A model generated the notes under the pieces. The model made no database searches. It had not been told where the DNA came from and saw only the letters and a list, made by a program, of their open reading frames with translations. Shown one piece after another: positions 53,266-63,697 of a DNA stretch of 64,000 bases. Each line of letters opens with the position of its first letter. The stretch's first letter is position 1. The translations under genes were made by a program, and so were the position numbers. This stretch comes from an uncultured Acidimicrobiales bacterium (GTDB lineage Bacteria > Actinomycetota > Acidimicrobiia > Acidimicrobiales > CATQHL01), in NCBI GenBank assembly GCA_958295925.1, contig CATQHL010000001.1:278676-342675 (forward strand). Reading direction: 5' to 3'.

Positions 53266-55353
53266 TTATGCCGCGCCCGCGCCTGCGAGGTCGCGCAGCT
53301 CTCGCCTCAGGTCTTTGATCTCGTCCCGCAGGCGGGCTGCGTACTCAAAGCGCAGGGAGGCAGCCGCCTCGCTCATCTCCTCCTGAAGAACGGCGATTAG
53401 GCGGGGCAGGTCTTCGGCCGACATCGGGGTGTCGGGCTCTCCGGGGCGGCCGCCCCCTGGCGTCGCCCCTGCCCCCCGGCGCTGTCGCTTCGGGGTCGGC
53501 GCTGTCGCATCTCCGGGCCGGACGAGCTCCAAAATGTCGGTCACCGCCTTGCGAATGGTCTGCGGCTCTATGCCGTGGGCGGCGTTGTACTCCTGCTGGC
53601 GCGCTCGGCGGCGGTTGGTCTCCCCTATGGCGCGTCGCATCGAGTCGGTCACCACGTCGGCGTACATCACCACCTGTCCGTCCACGTTGCGGGCCGCCCG
53701 TCCGATGGTCTGAATAAGCGACGTCTCGCTGCGCAGGAACCCCTCCTTGTCGGCGTCGAGGATTGCCACCAGCGACACCTCCGGCAAGTCCAGCCCCTCA
53801 CGCAGCAGGTTTATGCCCACCAGCACGTCAAAATGCCCCAGACGCAGGTCGCGCAGTATCTCGATGCGCTCCAGCGTGTCCACCTCGCTGTGCAGGTAGC
53901 GCACGCGCACGCCCAACTCCAGCAGGTACTCGGTGAGATCCTCCGCCATCTTCTTGGTGAGCGTCGTCACGAGCACACGCGCATACGCATCCACCCGCCC
54001 CTTGATGAGCTCCAGCAGGTCGTCTATCTGCCCACGAGTCGGCTTCACGACTATTTCCGGGTCAACCAACCCCGTAGGGCGCACGATTTGCTCCACCACC
54101 TGCGCCGAGCGCTCCATCTCAAACCCACCGGGCGTGGCAGAGAGAAACAGCACCTGCCCCAGCCGCTCCAGCACCTCCTCGAACCGCAGCGGCCTGTTGT
54201 CTGCGGCTGACGGCAGGCGAAAGCCGTGATCGATCAGCGTCTCCTTGCGGCTGGCGTCTCCCCGGTACTGCCCGCGCAGCTGAGGCACAGCCACGTGCGA
54301 CTCGTCGATGACGGTGATGAAGTCGTCTGGGAAGTAGTCAAGCAGGGTGAACGGCGGCTCCCCCCGTCCCCTGCCGTCGAGGTGCGCGGAGTAGTTCTCG
54401 ACGCCGTTGCAGTAGCCCACCTCCGTCAGCATCTCGAGGTCGTAGGTGGCGCGCATCCGCAGGCGCTGTGACTCCAGCAGCCTTCCCCGCGACTCGAACC
54501 AACTCAGTCGCTCGGCCAACTCCGCCTCTATGCCCGTTATCGCCCGGCGCAGGTTCTCCTCGGTTGTCACATAGTGGCTGGCGGGGAAGATGACCAACTC
54601 GTCGAGGGTTTGGAGTCGCTCGCCTGTGAGGGGATCCATAATCGTGACGCGCTCCACCTCGTCGCCGAAGAGCTCAACCCGCACCACGTTCTCCTCGTAG
54701 GCGGGCTTGACCTCCAGGGTGTCGCCACGCACGCGGAACGTGCCCCGCACGAGGTTCGTGTCGTTGCGGTCGTAATGCATGTCGATGAGCCGACGCAGGA
54801 TGGAGCGCAGGTCGTGCTCCTCGCCGCAGCGCAGCAGGAGAAGCTGATCCTCGTACTCGGATGGCTTGCCCAGTCCGTAGATGCACGACACCGAGGCCAC
54901 CACCACCACGTCACGGCGGGTGAGAAGAGCGGAGGTGGTGGCGTGGCGCAGACGCTCGATCTCGTCGTTGAGGGATGCGTCCTTTTCTATGTAGGTGTCG
55001 CTGGCGGGCATGTACGCCTCGGGCTGGTAGTAGTCGTAGTAGGAGACGAAGTACTCAACCCTGTTGTGCGGGAAGAACTCCCTGAACTCGTTGGCCAGCT
55101 GCGCCGCCAGCGACTTGTTGGGCGCCAGAACCAGCGTGGGGCGCTGCACCTGCTCGATCGTCCACGCCATTGTTGCGCTCTTGCCCGATCCCGTGATGCC
55201 CAAGAGGGTCTGGAAGCGGTCGCCGCGCCGCAGCCCCTCGCTGAGTTCCGCTATGGCGGCGGGTTGATCGCCGGCAGGCTGGAAATCGGCCACCATTCGA
55301 AACGGTTCAGAACGGCGGGAAAGCACGGCTTGATAGTAGCGGAGGCTCGCCAC
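53266..55353 (-). CDS. uvrB: UvrABC excinuclease subunit B
   Basis: 695 aa. Helicase-like damage-verification subunit. Walker [29 protein letters not shown] (the beta-hairpin), [21 protein letters not shown]-type box [13 protein letters not shown], motif [21 protein letters not shown], and a C-terminal UVR motif [20 protein letters not shown]. The start at 55353 puts [15 protein letters not shown] about 18 residues in, as in relatives. It is separated from uvrA by the 48-53 kb island. Confidence 0.97.
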   Translation of the reverse strand: MASLRYYQAVLSRRSEPFRMVADFQPAGDQPAAIAELSEGLRRGDRFQTLLGITGSGKSATMAWTIEQVQRPTLVLAPNKSLAAQLANEFREFFPHNRVEYFVSYYDYYQPEAYMPASDTYIEKDASLNDEIERLRHATTSALLTRRDVVVVASVSCIYGLGKPSEYEDQLLLLRCGEEHDLRSILRRLIDMHYDRNDTNLVRGTFRVRGDTLEVKPAYEENVVRVELFGDEVERVTIMDPLTGERLQTLDELVIFPASHYVTTEENLRRAITGIEAELAERLSWFESRGRLLESQRLRMRATYDLEMLTEVGYCNGVENYSAHLDGRGRGEPPFTLLDYFPDDFITVIDESHVAVPQLRGQYRGDASRKETLIDHGFRLPSAADNRPLRFEEVLERLGQVLFLSATPGGFEMERSAQVVEQIVRPTGLVDPEIVVKPTRGQIDDLLELIKGRVDAYARVLVTTLTKKMAEDLTEYLLELGVRVRYLHSEVDTLERIEILRDLRLGHFDVLVGINLLREGLDLPEVSLVAILDADKEGFLRSETSLIQTIGRAARNVDGQVVMYADVVTDSMRRAIGETNRRRARQQEYNAAHGIEPQTIRKAVTDILELVRPGDATAPTPKRQRRGAGATPGGGRPGEPDTPMSAEDLPRLIAVLQEEMSEAAASLRFEYAARLRDEIKDLRRELRDLAGAGAA

Positions 55354-55498
55354 CGACCTTCAGGACAGGGCAGCCCCAAAGGTGTGGCTGGCGTCGCCCC
55401 ACATCCCCCAGGAATCGGCTCTACGGAGGGCTGCCTGATGTTGCCTGCAGGAATCGCGGGTGGCGTCGCGGCGGCTTGGACAGTCAGGGCTTGGACGG

Positions 55499-56245
55499 TC
55501 AGGCTTCGCTCGGGCGCAACCCCCGAATCCACTGCCAGCAACGATCCACCTCCTCCTCCAGATCGTCCATGGTTCCGTCGTTTCGCAACACGAAGTCGGC
55601 GATCGCCAGTCGCTCCGCCCGGGCTGCCTGGCGGGACATTCGGGCCCTTATCTCCTCTTCGGTCAGGCCGCGATCGGCCTTGAGGCGAGCGACGACCGTC
55701 TCAGGGGAGGCGTCCACCACGATCACGCCGGCTACCTCGAAAAGGGAAAGGGCCGGGAATACCCGCGTTCGCCCCTTCGCCGACGTTCGCCCCGAAGACG
55801 GGGATGCCTTCTGACTTGCCTCTTCGAACTCCCCCAGCGCCCCTGCAAACCCCCCCTGAACACCCGCAGACTCCGCCAGCAGGGGGATGTCGAAGATCAC
55901 GACCGTCTCGACAGAGCCCCCGTCTTCCTCGATGGCGGCCAGGGCGTTTCGACGGGCGACCATCTCGGCCCTCACCGATGGGTGCACGATGGAGTTGAGA
56001 CGTTCCAGCTGGACAGGATCGGAGAAGACGATCCGCCCCAGCGTGGCCCTGTCGAGTTCCCCGCCGGGTGCCAGAATCTCATCGCCGAACAGCCCAAGAA
56101 TGGCGTGAAAGACGGGGCTGCCCCTCTGCTGCAGCCCTCGGACTATGGCGTCAGCGTCGACGAGAACGGCGCCCCGCTCAACCAACCCCCGCCCGACGGT
56201 GCTCTTTCCTGAACCGATTCCCCCGGTGAGCGCCAGCTCAAGCAT
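55499..56245 (-). CDS. coaE: Dephospho-CoA kinase
   Basis: 248 aa, ATG at 56245. Phosphorylates dephospho-CoA in the last step of CoA synthesis. P-loop LTGGIGSGKSTVGRGL, LVDADAIVRGLQQRG, LERLNSIVHPSVRAEM, and VVIFDIPLLAESAG. An extra hydrophilic insertion of ~30 residues (EEASQKASPSSGRTSAKGRT) near residue 145 makes it longer than the usual ~200 aa. It lies between rpsA and uvrB on the same strand. Confidence 0.92.
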   Translation of the reverse strand: MLELALTGGIGSGKSTVGRGLVERGAVLVDADAIVRGLQQRGSPVFHAILGLFGDEILAPGGELDRATLGRIVFSDPVQLERLNSIVHPSVRAEMVARRNALAAIEEDGGSVETVVIFDIPLLAESAGVQGGFAGALGEFEEASQKASPSSGRTSAKGRTRVFPALSLFEVAGVIVVDASPETVVARLKADRGLTEEEIRARMSRQAARAERLAIADFVLRNDGTMDDLEEEVDRCWQWIRGLRPSEA

Positions 56246-56307
56246 CGGGCTGCCCGACCCGAGGGGAAGCGGCGAACTGCGCCGCTCCGAGACGCTGGGC
56301 CGCTGTC

Positions 56308-57732
56308 CTACCTGTCGGCTGAGCGCCTTCCTGAACGAGGTCTTCCCCGACGCCCGCCATCTCGGCGCTTCCCCCTGTCGTGGCCGTCTTCCGTCATGTC
56401 GGCGCCATCCGACTCGTATTCGATCTGCTCAGGCTCGGCTTCCTCGGAATCAACCTCCACAGTCCCCAAGTAATTTCCCTCCTCATCGAAGGCGTGATCG
56501 CCGAAGTGCTCCTGATACTCCGCAGAGACCACCCCCCCTTCGGCCGCCTGCTTCACCGAGAGGCTCATCCGCCGTCGCTCAACGTCGATGTTGATGATTT
56601 TCACCCACAGTTCCTCGCCTGGGGTCACCACCTGCTCAAGCACGTCCACATGGTGGCTGGCGAGCTCCGAAATGTGTATGAGACCTTCGATGTTCTCCCC
56701 CACTTGAACGAACGCCCCGAACGGAACCAGTTTCGTGATCCTGCCGTAGACCAGCTCGCCAATGCTGTGGGTGGAGCTGAACTCCTCCCATGGGTCGGGC
56801 TGGGTGGCCTTGATGGAGAGGCTGATGCGCTCTCGCTCGGCGTCCACTTCCAGAACCTTCACCTTTACCTCGTCACCAGTCGAGACCACTGCGCTCGGAT
56901 CGTCGAGATGCCGCCAGGAAAGCTCGGAGACGTGGACGAGCCCATCCATCCCGCCCATGTCGACAAAAGCCCCGAACGGAACAACGGAGGAGACAACACC
57001 GGCGCGTATCTCCCCAGGCTTGAGGTTTTGTAGAAACGCATCGCGCTGCTCCTTTTGAGCCTCCTCCATCCAGGCCCTGCGAGAGAGCACGACGTTGTTT
57101 CGATTCTTGTCCAGCTCGAGGATGCAGGCGTTGATCTTGCTGCCCACGAAGGAGTTCAGGTCGCGCACCCGCCTGAGATCCACAAGAGAGGCCGGGAGGA
57201 AGCCCCTCAGCCCGATGTCCACTATCAGGCCGCCCTTGACGACCTCTATGACAGTCCCGCTCACGCTTCCGCCCTCAGCCCTGATCCTCTCCACGGCCCC
57301 CCAGGCCCGCTCGTACTGCGCCCTTTTCTTGGAGAGCACGAGCCGCCCCTCGCTGTCCTCCTTTTTTTGGACGAGGGCCTCGATCTCCTCCCCCATCTCC
57401 ACGATGTCGGAGGGAGCGGCGTCGAGGCGAATGGAAAGCTCGCGAAGCGGAATGACGCCCTCCGACTTGAATCCAATGTCGAGCAGCACCTCGTCGGAGT
57501 CGATCCGCACGACCCGTCCGCTGACGATCGTGCCTTCCTCTATGGCTACGACGGAGGTGGCGTAGGCGGCCTCCAGTTCCTTGTCGTTCAGGTCGTTGAG
57601 CGCAATCGGAATCTCCGACGCCTCCTGGATTGTGATCAGCGCAGCCTCAATCGGCTTTGACCTGTCCAGATGGAAGTCAGCTTTGGGTGATTGCAGATCG
57701 GTGGAATAGGTTTCTAATTTGGTGTCGGACAC
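56308..57732 (-). CDS. rpsA: 30S ribosomal protein S1
   Basis: 474 aa, ATG at 57732. Four S1 (OB-fold) RNA-binding domains can be read: GTIVSGRVVRIDSDEVLLDI, SVSGTVIEVVKGGLIVDIG, IRAGVVSSVVPFGAFVDMGG, and ELVYGRITKLVPFGAFVQVG. The ending is a charged tail (EDGHDRGKRRDGGRRGRPRS). The four-domain form is typical of actinobacteria. Binds mRNA during initiation. The next gene in the direction of transcription is coaE. Confidence 0.95.
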   Translation of the reverse strand: MSDTKLETYSTDLQSPKADFHLDRSKPIEAALITIQEASEIPIALNDLNDKELEAAYATSVVAIEEGTIVSGRVVRIDSDEVLLDIGFKSEGVIPLRELSIRLDAAPSDIVEMGEEIEALVQKKEDSEGRLVLSKKRAQYERAWGAVERIRAEGGSVSGTVIEVVKGGLIVDIGLRGFLPASLVDLRRVRDLNSFVGSKINACILELDKNRNNVVLSRRAWMEEAQKEQRDAFLQNLKPGEIRAGVVSSVVPFGAFVDMGGMDGLVHVSELSWRHLDDPSAVVSTGDEVKVKVLEVDAERERISLSIKATQPDPWEEFSSTHSIGELVYGRITKLVPFGAFVQVGENIEGLIHISELASHHVDVLEQVVTPGEELWVKIINIDVERRRMSLSVKQAAEGGVVSAEYQEHFGDHAFDEEGNYLGTVEVDSEEAEPEQIEYESDGADMTEDGHDRGKRRDGGRRGRPRSGRRSADR

Positions 57733-57828
57733 AGGAACTCTCTTGGTCGGTAAATGGGGGGTGGCTCAGGCCCGTTTGATGCGCCGGTTTGGATGCGCCG
57801 GCATGCCTGTAACGCCAAAGGCAGGCTA

Positions 57829-60171
57829 TCAGCTTCTCAGTTCCGCTCCCAGGTGTTTAGCGGCGTCTATGCAGGCGCTGCGAACTTCCGCCACCTCGGC
57901 GTCGGTGAGCGTCCTGTCGTGGGCTTGAAGCCGCAGTCGCCACGCCAGGCTCCGGCGGCCCTCACCCAGGCTTTCGCTGCGAAAGACGTCGAACAGCCGC
58001 AGTTGTTCGAGAAGGTCGGTCGACGCGCCGCGCAACGCTGTCTCGAGGGCCGACGCCGGTATTTCGTCGGGAAGCGCAAACGACAGGTCGAAGTCGCTGG
58101 ACGGAAAGCGGCTGGGGGGGCGATACGGGGGATCGAGAATGTGGCGTTCCAGCAGGGCTGTCAGCTCGCATTCCAGAACCGCAATCCTCTCTTCGATGCC
58201 AAAGCGCTCCAACACCTCCGGCGCGACCTCGCCCAACGCACCGATTCGCTCGTCTTCGATCAGGATCACAGCCGAGCGGGTGCCGTGAAGCCCCGGGACC
58301 GGGGCGTTGCGAATCTCGGCCTTCTCAAAAAACATGGACCGGCTGATCTCCTGCCAGACCGTCACCGCCGCCGGGGCCTCCCCGGCCATAACTACCGCCA
58401 ACTGATCGGTTTCGGCGGGCAGTTCGCCCCCGCCGGGATCCCTGCCCCAAACGCGGCCCGTCTCGAAAAGCCGAAGGGCTGTGCGACGACGGTCGGAGTT
58501 GTACTTCACCGCTGCCAGGAGCCCGGGCCGAAGCGACGCCCGGAGCACCGACTGCTCAGCTACCAGGGGATTCGCCAGCTCGAGCCCGCCCGACGGCAAA
58601 CCGCAGCGCTCCAGGTCTCCAGGGGCGAGGAAGGGCAGGGGCATGGCCTGCATGAACCCCATGCCCGCAAGCAGTTCCGTTATTCTCCGCCGACGACGCT
58701 GCGTCAGCGACAGGGCGCCGGTGCGGGGCGACTGGGGAATCGTGCGAGGTATGCGACCGTAGCCCCAGACACGCCCGACCTCTTCGATCACATCGATTTC
58801 CCTGGTGCTGTCCGGCCGCCAGGACGGAACGGACACGTCCCAGCCATCTTCCGCCGATTCGGCATCGAAGCCGATCGGCTCAAGGCACCCCCTTATCTCC
58901 TCGGGGCTGAGACGCGTGCCCAGAATGGAGTTGACGCGGGCCGTGCGAAGACGCACACAAGCCGGGCTTGGGACGTTGCCGCGGGCCACGACCATTCCCG
59001 GTGCCAGCGTCACGCCCGCCGGTGCGGCTAGCTCTGCGAAGCGGAGCAGAGCGCGCTCGGCGATCTCGGGGTCAACGCCCGACTCGAAGCGGGCGGAAGC
59101 CTCGCTGCGCAACCCAAGCCGCCGGGAGGTGGCCGCAATGTCAACGGGTTTCCACCACGCCGCCTCAAGCAGAATCGACCTCGTCGAGCCTGAGACCTCG
59201 GTCGTAGCACCGCCCATCACGCCCGCAATCCCTATGGGCTCGTCGGCGGCATTGGTAATTACGCCGTCGGACGCCCTGAGCGCCCGCTCAGTGCCGTCGA
59301 GGGTCGTGATGGCCTCCCCCTCCGTTGCTCTTCTTACGCCAAAGGAGTGATCGGGCACCAGATCGGCGTCGAAGGCATGGCTGGGCTGCCCCAGCTCAAG
59401 CATCACATAATTTGAGATGTCCACCATCGGGTTCACGGGACGCATGCCCGTGGCGAGCAGCCGATAGGCGATCAAGGGCGAGAGGGCGGCGGCTCCGACG
59501 TTCTGCAGGAGAACGAGGCTGAATCGTCCGCAAAGGTCCCTGTCAAGTATCTCCACCGAAGCCTCGATCTGCGTCCCGGCGCGCGACACCTGCGGTTCTG
59601 GCAGCGTGAATTGCTCACCCCGGCGGGCGGCCAGGTCACGCGCCACCCCGGCCACCGAGAGGGCGTCGGGGCGGTTCGGGTTCACCTCCAGATCAAAGAG
59701 CACGTCCTCGCGCATGCTGAGGGCCGAGGAGAGTTCGTCGCCCACTTTCAAGCCTTCCGGGAGGATCAGGATGCCCGAGTGGTCTGTCCCCATTCCCAGT
59801 TCGGCAGGGGAACAAAGCATCCCCTCTGAAGTTTCGCCTCGCATCTTTCGGCGTCCGATCTGCATGCCCCCGGGGAGTGTGGCCCCGACCATGGCCAGGG
59901 GCACCAGGTCGCCCGCCACCATGTTGAACGCACCGCAGCAGACCTGCACCGTCTCGCCTGGGGAATGCTCCACGTCCACCAGCCCGATCCGGTCCGCCCT
60001 TGGGTGAGGACGCGTCCCCGCCACCCTGCCCACCACGACGCCGTCAAGTCGCGAGCCGAACGGGACCATCGACTCCACGGTCAGACCCAGATCGGAGAGG
60101 TCGCGCGCCAAGTCCTCCGGGGCACCATCGAGGGGCGCGAACTCACGCAACCAGGAGAGCAGCACCTTCAT
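57829..60171 (-). CDS. pheT: Phenylalanine-tRNA ligase beta subunit
   Basis: 780 aa from the ATG at 60171 (MKVLLSWLREFAPLDGAPED), 25 bp after the pheS stop. Motifs in order: the tRNA-binding OB fold with VVVGRVAGTRPHPRADR, GETVQVCCGAFNM and MRGETSEGMLCSPAELG; B3/B4 NYVMLELGQPSHAFDADLV; B5 domain; and the C-terminal anticodon-binding FDX-ACB with PSSDFDLSFALPDEIPASAL and RLQAHDRTLTDAEV. Forms the alpha2-beta2 enzyme with PheS. Confidence 0.96.
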   Translation of the reverse strand: MKVLLSWLREFAPLDGAPEDLARDLSDLGLTVESMVPFGSRLDGVVVGRVAGTRPHPRADRIGLVDVEHSPGETVQVCCGAFNMVAGDLVPLAMVGATLPGGMQIGRRKMRGETSEGMLCSPAELGMGTDHSGILILPEGLKVGDELSSALSMREDVLFDLEVNPNRPDALSVAGVARDLAARRGEQFTLPEPQVSRAGTQIEASVEILDRDLCGRFSLVLLQNVGAAALSPLIAYRLLATGMRPVNPMVDISNYVMLELGQPSHAFDADLVPDHSFGVRRATEGEAITTLDGTERALRASDGVITNAADEPIGIAGVMGGATTEVSGSTRSILLEAAWWKPVDIAATSRRLGLRSEASARFESGVDPEIAERALLRFAELAAPAGVTLAPGMVVARGNVPSPACVRLRTARVNSILGTRLSPEEIRGCLEPIGFDAESAEDGWDVSVPSWRPDSTREIDVIEEVGRVWGYGRIPRTIPQSPRTGALSLTQRRRRRITELLAGMGFMQAMPLPFLAPGDLERCGLPSGGLELANPLVAEQSVLRASLRPGLLAAVKYNSDRRRTALRLFETGRVWGRDPGGGELPAETDQLAVVMAGEAPAAVTVWQEISRSMFFEKAEIRNAPVPGLHGTRSAVILIEDERIGALGEVAPEVLERFGIEERIAVLECELTALLERHILDPPYRPPSRFPSSDFDLSFALPDEIPASALETALRGASTDLLEQLRLFDVFRSESLGEGRRSLAWRLRLQAHDRTLTDAEVAEVRSACIDAAKHLGAELRS

Positions 60172-60196
60172 GAGCACACCCTCGGGCTCACCGCCA

Positions 60197-61213
60197 TCAG
60201 AACTGTTCCAGGAAGCGGGCGTCGTTGCTCCAGAAGTCCCGCAGATCATCGATTCCGAAGCGGATCATCGCCAGCCGATCAATGCCGAAACCGAAGGCGA
60301 ACCCGCTCCAGACCTCGGGGTCGATCCCGCAGACCTCCAGAACGGCCGGGTGAATCATTCCGCAGCCCCCGAGCTCCAGCCAGGCCCCGTCGGGGCGCGC
60401 GACATCGAACTCGGCCGACGGCTCGGTAAAGGGAAAGTAGGAGGGACGCAGACGCGAGGTGAACCCCGGGCCGAAGTAGGCAGTCGTGAAGGCCTCAATG
60501 GTTCCTGCGAGGTCGCCGAGGGAGATGTCCTTGTCAACAACCAGTCCCTCAATCTGATGGAAGACGGGCATGTGGGTGGCATCCGCGGTGTCCCGACGGA
60601 AGCATCGACCGGGCGCTACCACGTACAAGGGAGGGGGAACGGCCTGCATCACCCGAATCTGAACCGGGGAGGTATGCGTGCGAAGAAGGGTGGAGCCGGG
60701 CTCGCCGTAGTTCACGTACAAAGTGTCGTACATGTCCCTCGCGGGATGACCGGGGGGGAAGTTCAAGGCCACGAAGTTGTGCCACTCAGTCTCAACCTCG
60801 GGGCCTTCCGCCACCTCGTAGCCCATGCCGCAAAAGACGTCCTCCAGGCGATGCTGGGTCTGCGTCACTACGTGAAGGCGCCCGACGTCGGGCTGCTCGA
60901 CGATCTCCGTGAGGTCGAGACGCTCCGACTCGAGACGTTCGCGGAGTTTCCGCTCCCCGAGCTCGGCAAGACGGGATTCGAAGCGGGCGGACACTGAGGC
61001 GATGGCCTCGGTCACCGCGCGGCCGGCTGCGGGGCGCTCAGCCGGAGGGAGCTTCCCGAGGCTTCGGCGCAAGCTTGTCAGCTGCGAGGACTTGCCGAGC
61101 AGTGTGGAACGGAGTCCTGCCAGCTCCTCGGCGTCTGCGGCAGCGATTGCTTCTGTTGCCTGGGCAGCCAGTGAAGACGCCTCAGCCGTCAACTCGCGGG
61201 CGTCGACGCTCAT
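60197..61213 (-). CDS. pheS: Phenylalanine-tRNA ligase alpha subunit
   Basis: 338 aa, ATG at 61213 overlapping the SpoU gene stop as ATGA. An N-terminal coiled coil (EELAGLRSTLLGKSSQLTSL) is followed by the class II catalytic core: motif 1 region HRLEDVFCGMGYEVAEGPEV, motif 2 APGRCFRRDTADATHMPVFH, and motif 3 GFAFGFGIDRLAMIRFGIDD. Charges tRNA-Phe together with pheT, the next gene. Confidence 0.97.
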   Translation of the reverse strand: MSVDARELTAEASSLAAQATEAIAAADAEELAGLRSTLLGKSSQLTSLRRSLGKLPPAERPAAGRAVTEAIASVSARFESRLAELGERKLRERLESERLDLTEIVEQPDVGRLHVVTQTQHRLEDVFCGMGYEVAEGPEVETEWHNFVALNFPPGHPARDMYDTLYVNYGEPGSTLLRTHTSPVQIRVMQAVPPPLYVVAPGRCFRRDTADATHMPVFHQIEGLVVDKDISLGDLAGTIEAFTTAYFGPGFTSRLRPSYFPFTEPSAEFDVARPDGAWLELGGCGMIHPAVLEVCGIDPEVWSGFAFGFGIDRLAMIRFGIDDLRDFWSNDARFLEQF

Positions 61214-62052
61214 CTGCGGCCCGCCAGGGTCGAACCGTCGCCTGCGGGCGCCGCCATGCGTCGGCGCACCTCAAAACAAAGAACCGCAGCCGCCGCCCCC
61301 ACGTTCAGCGACTCCGCCTGTCCGTCGAGGAGGATTTGCGCCCACTCCTCTATGCCATCCTCCCAGGATGCGGGCACCCCGTGCGTCTCGTTGCCCACCA
61401 CCAGGGCCAGAGGCGGCTCCAGGTTCGCCTGCTCATAGGGCAGCCCCCTGCCCGGGGCGGTGCCGACCGTCCGGAGGTTGCGCGCCTTCAGCTCCTTCAA
61501 GGCGGCGACGGGTTCGGCAGATGACAGAACCGGGAGGCGGAACACCGAACCGGCTGAGGCGCGCACCGCCTTTGGGCCGAAGGGGTCGACGGAATTGCCG
61601 GCGAAAATCACGCCGTCCGTACCCGAGGCCTCGGCGCAGCGGAGAAGCGCCCCGGCGTTGCCCGGATCGGCCACCCCCGCCGCTACGAGCACGAAGCGGG
61701 CATCGGGAGGCAGCCTGTGGTCGGGCCGCTCAAACACGCCCAGCAGGGGCTGAGGAGTCACCGATAGCCCCAGGTCGCGCAAAGACCCGTCCTTCAGTTC
61801 CCAGATTTCTGCTCCGGCATTGGTGGCCAAGACGGCCGTTCTGGTGTCTGCACACCTCAGCCTGGCAGTCTCGAGGTAGAGGTCTTTCAGCGTCAGGCCG
61901 GCTCCGAGCGCCTCCTCGCAGAGTTTGTCGCCTTCCGCCAGAATGATTCCGTCGGCCTTTCGGGCGGCGGCGGAACCTGCCAGCCTTCGGAGTCCGCCCA
62001 GCCTCGCGCTTACCTCTGAACGTGAACGCCCAACTGATCGCGGATGGGCCAC
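61210..62052 (-). CDS. SpoU (TrmH/RlmB-like) RNA 2'-O-methyltransferase
   Basis: 280 aa. An N-terminal substrate-binding domain (GIILAEGDKLCEEALGAGLT) is followed by the knotted SPOUT catalytic domain: motif 1 VADPGNAGALLRCAEASGTD, motif 2 LALVVGNETHGVP, and motif 3 with AESLNVGAAAAVLCFEVRRR. Likely methylates a ribose in 23S rRNA or tRNA. It lies between rplT and pheS, the usual place in many Gram-positive genomes, and is coupled to pheS by a 4-bp overlap. Confidence 0.92.
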   Translation of the reverse strand: MAHPRSVGRSRSEVSARLGGLRRLAGSAAARKADGIILAEGDKLCEEALGAGLTLKDLYLETARLRCADTRTAVLATNAGAEIWELKDGSLRDLGLSVTPQPLLGVFERPDHRLPPDARFVLVAAGVADPGNAGALLRCAEASGTDGVIFAGNSVDPFGPKAVRASAGSVFRLPVLSSAEPVAALKELKARNLRTVGTAPGRGLPYEQANLEPPLALVVGNETHGVPASWEDGIEEWAQILLDGQAESLNVGAAAAVLCFEVRRRMAAPAGDGSTLAGRR

Positions 62053-62081
62053 CTGGAGTATCGCTCGCCGAATCCGCCAGA

Positions 62082-62459
62082 TCAGGAGCCCGCTTGAACA
62101 GCCGCCTCCCGCGCTTGCGTCGACCTTTCCACCAGCGAAGAGAATGTTTCAGGGTCTGACACTGCCATCTCAGCAAGGGACTTCCTGTCGAGATCCACCC
62201 CCGCCACCCTCAGGCCGTTCATAAACAGGCTGTAGTTGCTTCCGTTGGCTCGGCAGGCGGCGTTGATGCGCTGAATCCACAGTCGCCGGAAATCCCTTTT
62301 GCGCGCCCGGCGGTCGCGAAAGGCGTACTGAGAGGAATGCAGAAGTTGCTCGTTGGCGCCCCTCCACGTTCTCGACTTGTTGCCGTAGTAGCCCTTGGCC
62401 CGAGCCAGCGTTGTCTTGCGCCTCTTGCGTCGCTGGACTGAGTTCTTTGCTCTGGACAT
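62082..62459 (-). CDS. rplT: 50S ribosomal protein L20
   Basis: 125 aa, ATG at 62459. Basic N-terminal helix with KRRKTTLARAKGYYGNKSRT, then YAFRDRRARKRDFRRLWIQR and INAACRANGSNYSLFMNGL, the standard L20 pattern; a few residues longer at the C-terminus. A 74-bp gap separates it from rpmI. Confidence 0.97.
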   Translation of the reverse strand: MSRAKNSVQRRKRRKTTLARAKGYYGNKSRTWRGANEQLLHSSQYAFRDRRARKRDFRRLWIQRINAACRANGSNYSLFMNGLRVAGVDLDRKSLAEMAVSDPETFSSLVERSTQAREAAVQAGS

Positions 62460-62533
62460 CAGGACTCCTCCGTGAGTTCCTCGTTAACTGTCTCGTCTTT
62501 GCGGTGCTTCGAAGGTTCTTCTAGGCGTGCCGG

Positions 62534-62728
62534 CTAGCGGCCCAACTGCCGACGCACAGCCGGCAGGTCGGCGGAACTGACCGAAGCCGTGCGACGAAGC
62601 TGGCGCTTGCGCTTGGGGGACTTCTTTTCGAGAATGTGGTTCTTGTAGGCGTGGCGCCGGGAGATCTTCCCCGAACCGGTCACCTTGAATCGCTTGGCAG
62701 CGCCTCGGCGCGTCTTCATTTTGGGCAT
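62534..62728 (-). CDS. rpmI: 50S ribosomal protein L35
   Basis: 64 aa, ATG at 62728. [20 protein letters not shown] and [16 protein letters not shown] are the L35 signature. It lies between infC and rplT in the standard operon. Confidence 0.97.
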   Translation of the reverse strand: MPKMKTRRGAAKRFKVTGSGKISRRHAYKNHILEKKSPKRKRQLRRTASVSSADLPAVRRQLGR

Positions 62729-62820
62729 TTTCGTGGCTGTTCCAGTTTGGGGGTTGTTCGAGTGTCCAAGGGCCCCGACTAGTTGACTGTGGGGCTAGAC
62801 AAGGCTAGCCGTCCCGTCGG

Positions 62821-63336
62821 CTAACCCGCCGAGGCTTCCTGCTTGCGCCTGAGGGGTGACAGCAGCATCACCATGTTGCGACCGTCCAGGCGGGGGGTGA
62901 TCTCCACCTTGGCCACGTCCTCGGTCGCCTCCACCAGGTCATCCAAGATCCTCATGCCCAGCTCGGGATGGAGCGACTCGCGCCCCCTGAACATCACTGT
63001 TACCTTCACCCTGTTCCCCTGCGAGAGGAAACTGCGCACCTTTCGTGTCTTGGTCTCGAAGTCGCCCTGCCCGATCTTGGGGCGGTACTTCATCTCCTTT
63101 ACCACGATGTTTGTGCTTTTCCTGCGGGACTCTCGAGCGCGCTGGAGAGATTCGTACTTGTGCTTCCCATAGTCCATTATTCGACAAACGGGCGGGACTG
63201 CCCCCTCAGCTACTACAACAAGGTCCATTCCCTGGGACTGCGCCATCGAAAGCGCCTCTTCCAATGGGCATATCCCAACTTGAGCTCCTGACGAATCCAC
63301 AAGCCTTACCAACTCGGCTTGAATAGCGTCGTTCAT
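62821..63336 (-). CDS. infC: Translation initiation factor IF-3
   Basis: 171 aa from the ATG at 63336 (MNDAIQAELVRLVDSSGAQV). The N domain has LEEALSMAQSQGMDLVVVAE; a Lys/Arg linker (YESLQRARESRRKSTNIVVK) leads to the C domain with KVRSFLSQGNRVKVTVMFRG and LHPELGMRILDDL. Prevents subunit joining and checks initiator tRNA. IF-3 genes often use rare starts such as ATT in other bacteria; here a normal ATG is present, although an earlier non-ATG start cannot be excluded. First gene of the infC-rpmI-rplT run. Confidence 0.96.
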   Translation of the reverse strand: MNDAIQAELVRLVDSSGAQVGICPLEEALSMAQSQGMDLVVVAEGAVPPVCRIMDYGKHKYESLQRARESRRKSTNIVVKEMKYRPKIGQGDFETKTRKVRSFLSQGNRVKVTVMFRGRESLHPELGMRILDDLVEATEDVAKVEITPRLDGRNMVMLLSPLRRKQEASAG

Positions 63337-63697
63337 GATCGGCTCGGAGCCCGTGGCGGCTGCTATGGCTTATCACTCAGCAATAGTGAATTCCTCTCTG
63401 TTGAGACGTCTCTATAGGGGGTTCTTGTGAACACTCGGCCACTGCACCAGCGCGCTACCGAGAATAGGGAAGAACCTGACGAGGCGCGAAGTACGGAAAA
63501 TAGAGTAGTGGAGTCCGCCCATCAAGGTCGGAAACTTTGGACACTCTAGTGCATTTTCGCCTGAACTCAAGCGGACTGCCGTGATTGGCCGAATTCCAGC
63601 GGACTGCACGCAAGCCTCCGCTGAACTACGCCAGGTTCAGGGATGAGCAGCACAGTAAAACAAAAAAGGCCCGCCCGGGCAAGGAAGGCAGAACGCA
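63337..63697. other. Divergent intergenic region between infC and the 63.7-kb gene
   Basis: 361 bp that must hold promoters for both directions. Small frames on the minus strand (63412-63609 and others) have no recognisable features. A short repeat 'agcggactgc' occurs at about 63569 and 63598. An aaggaagg ribosome site at 63681-63688 belongs to the plus-strand gene. Confidence 0.5.
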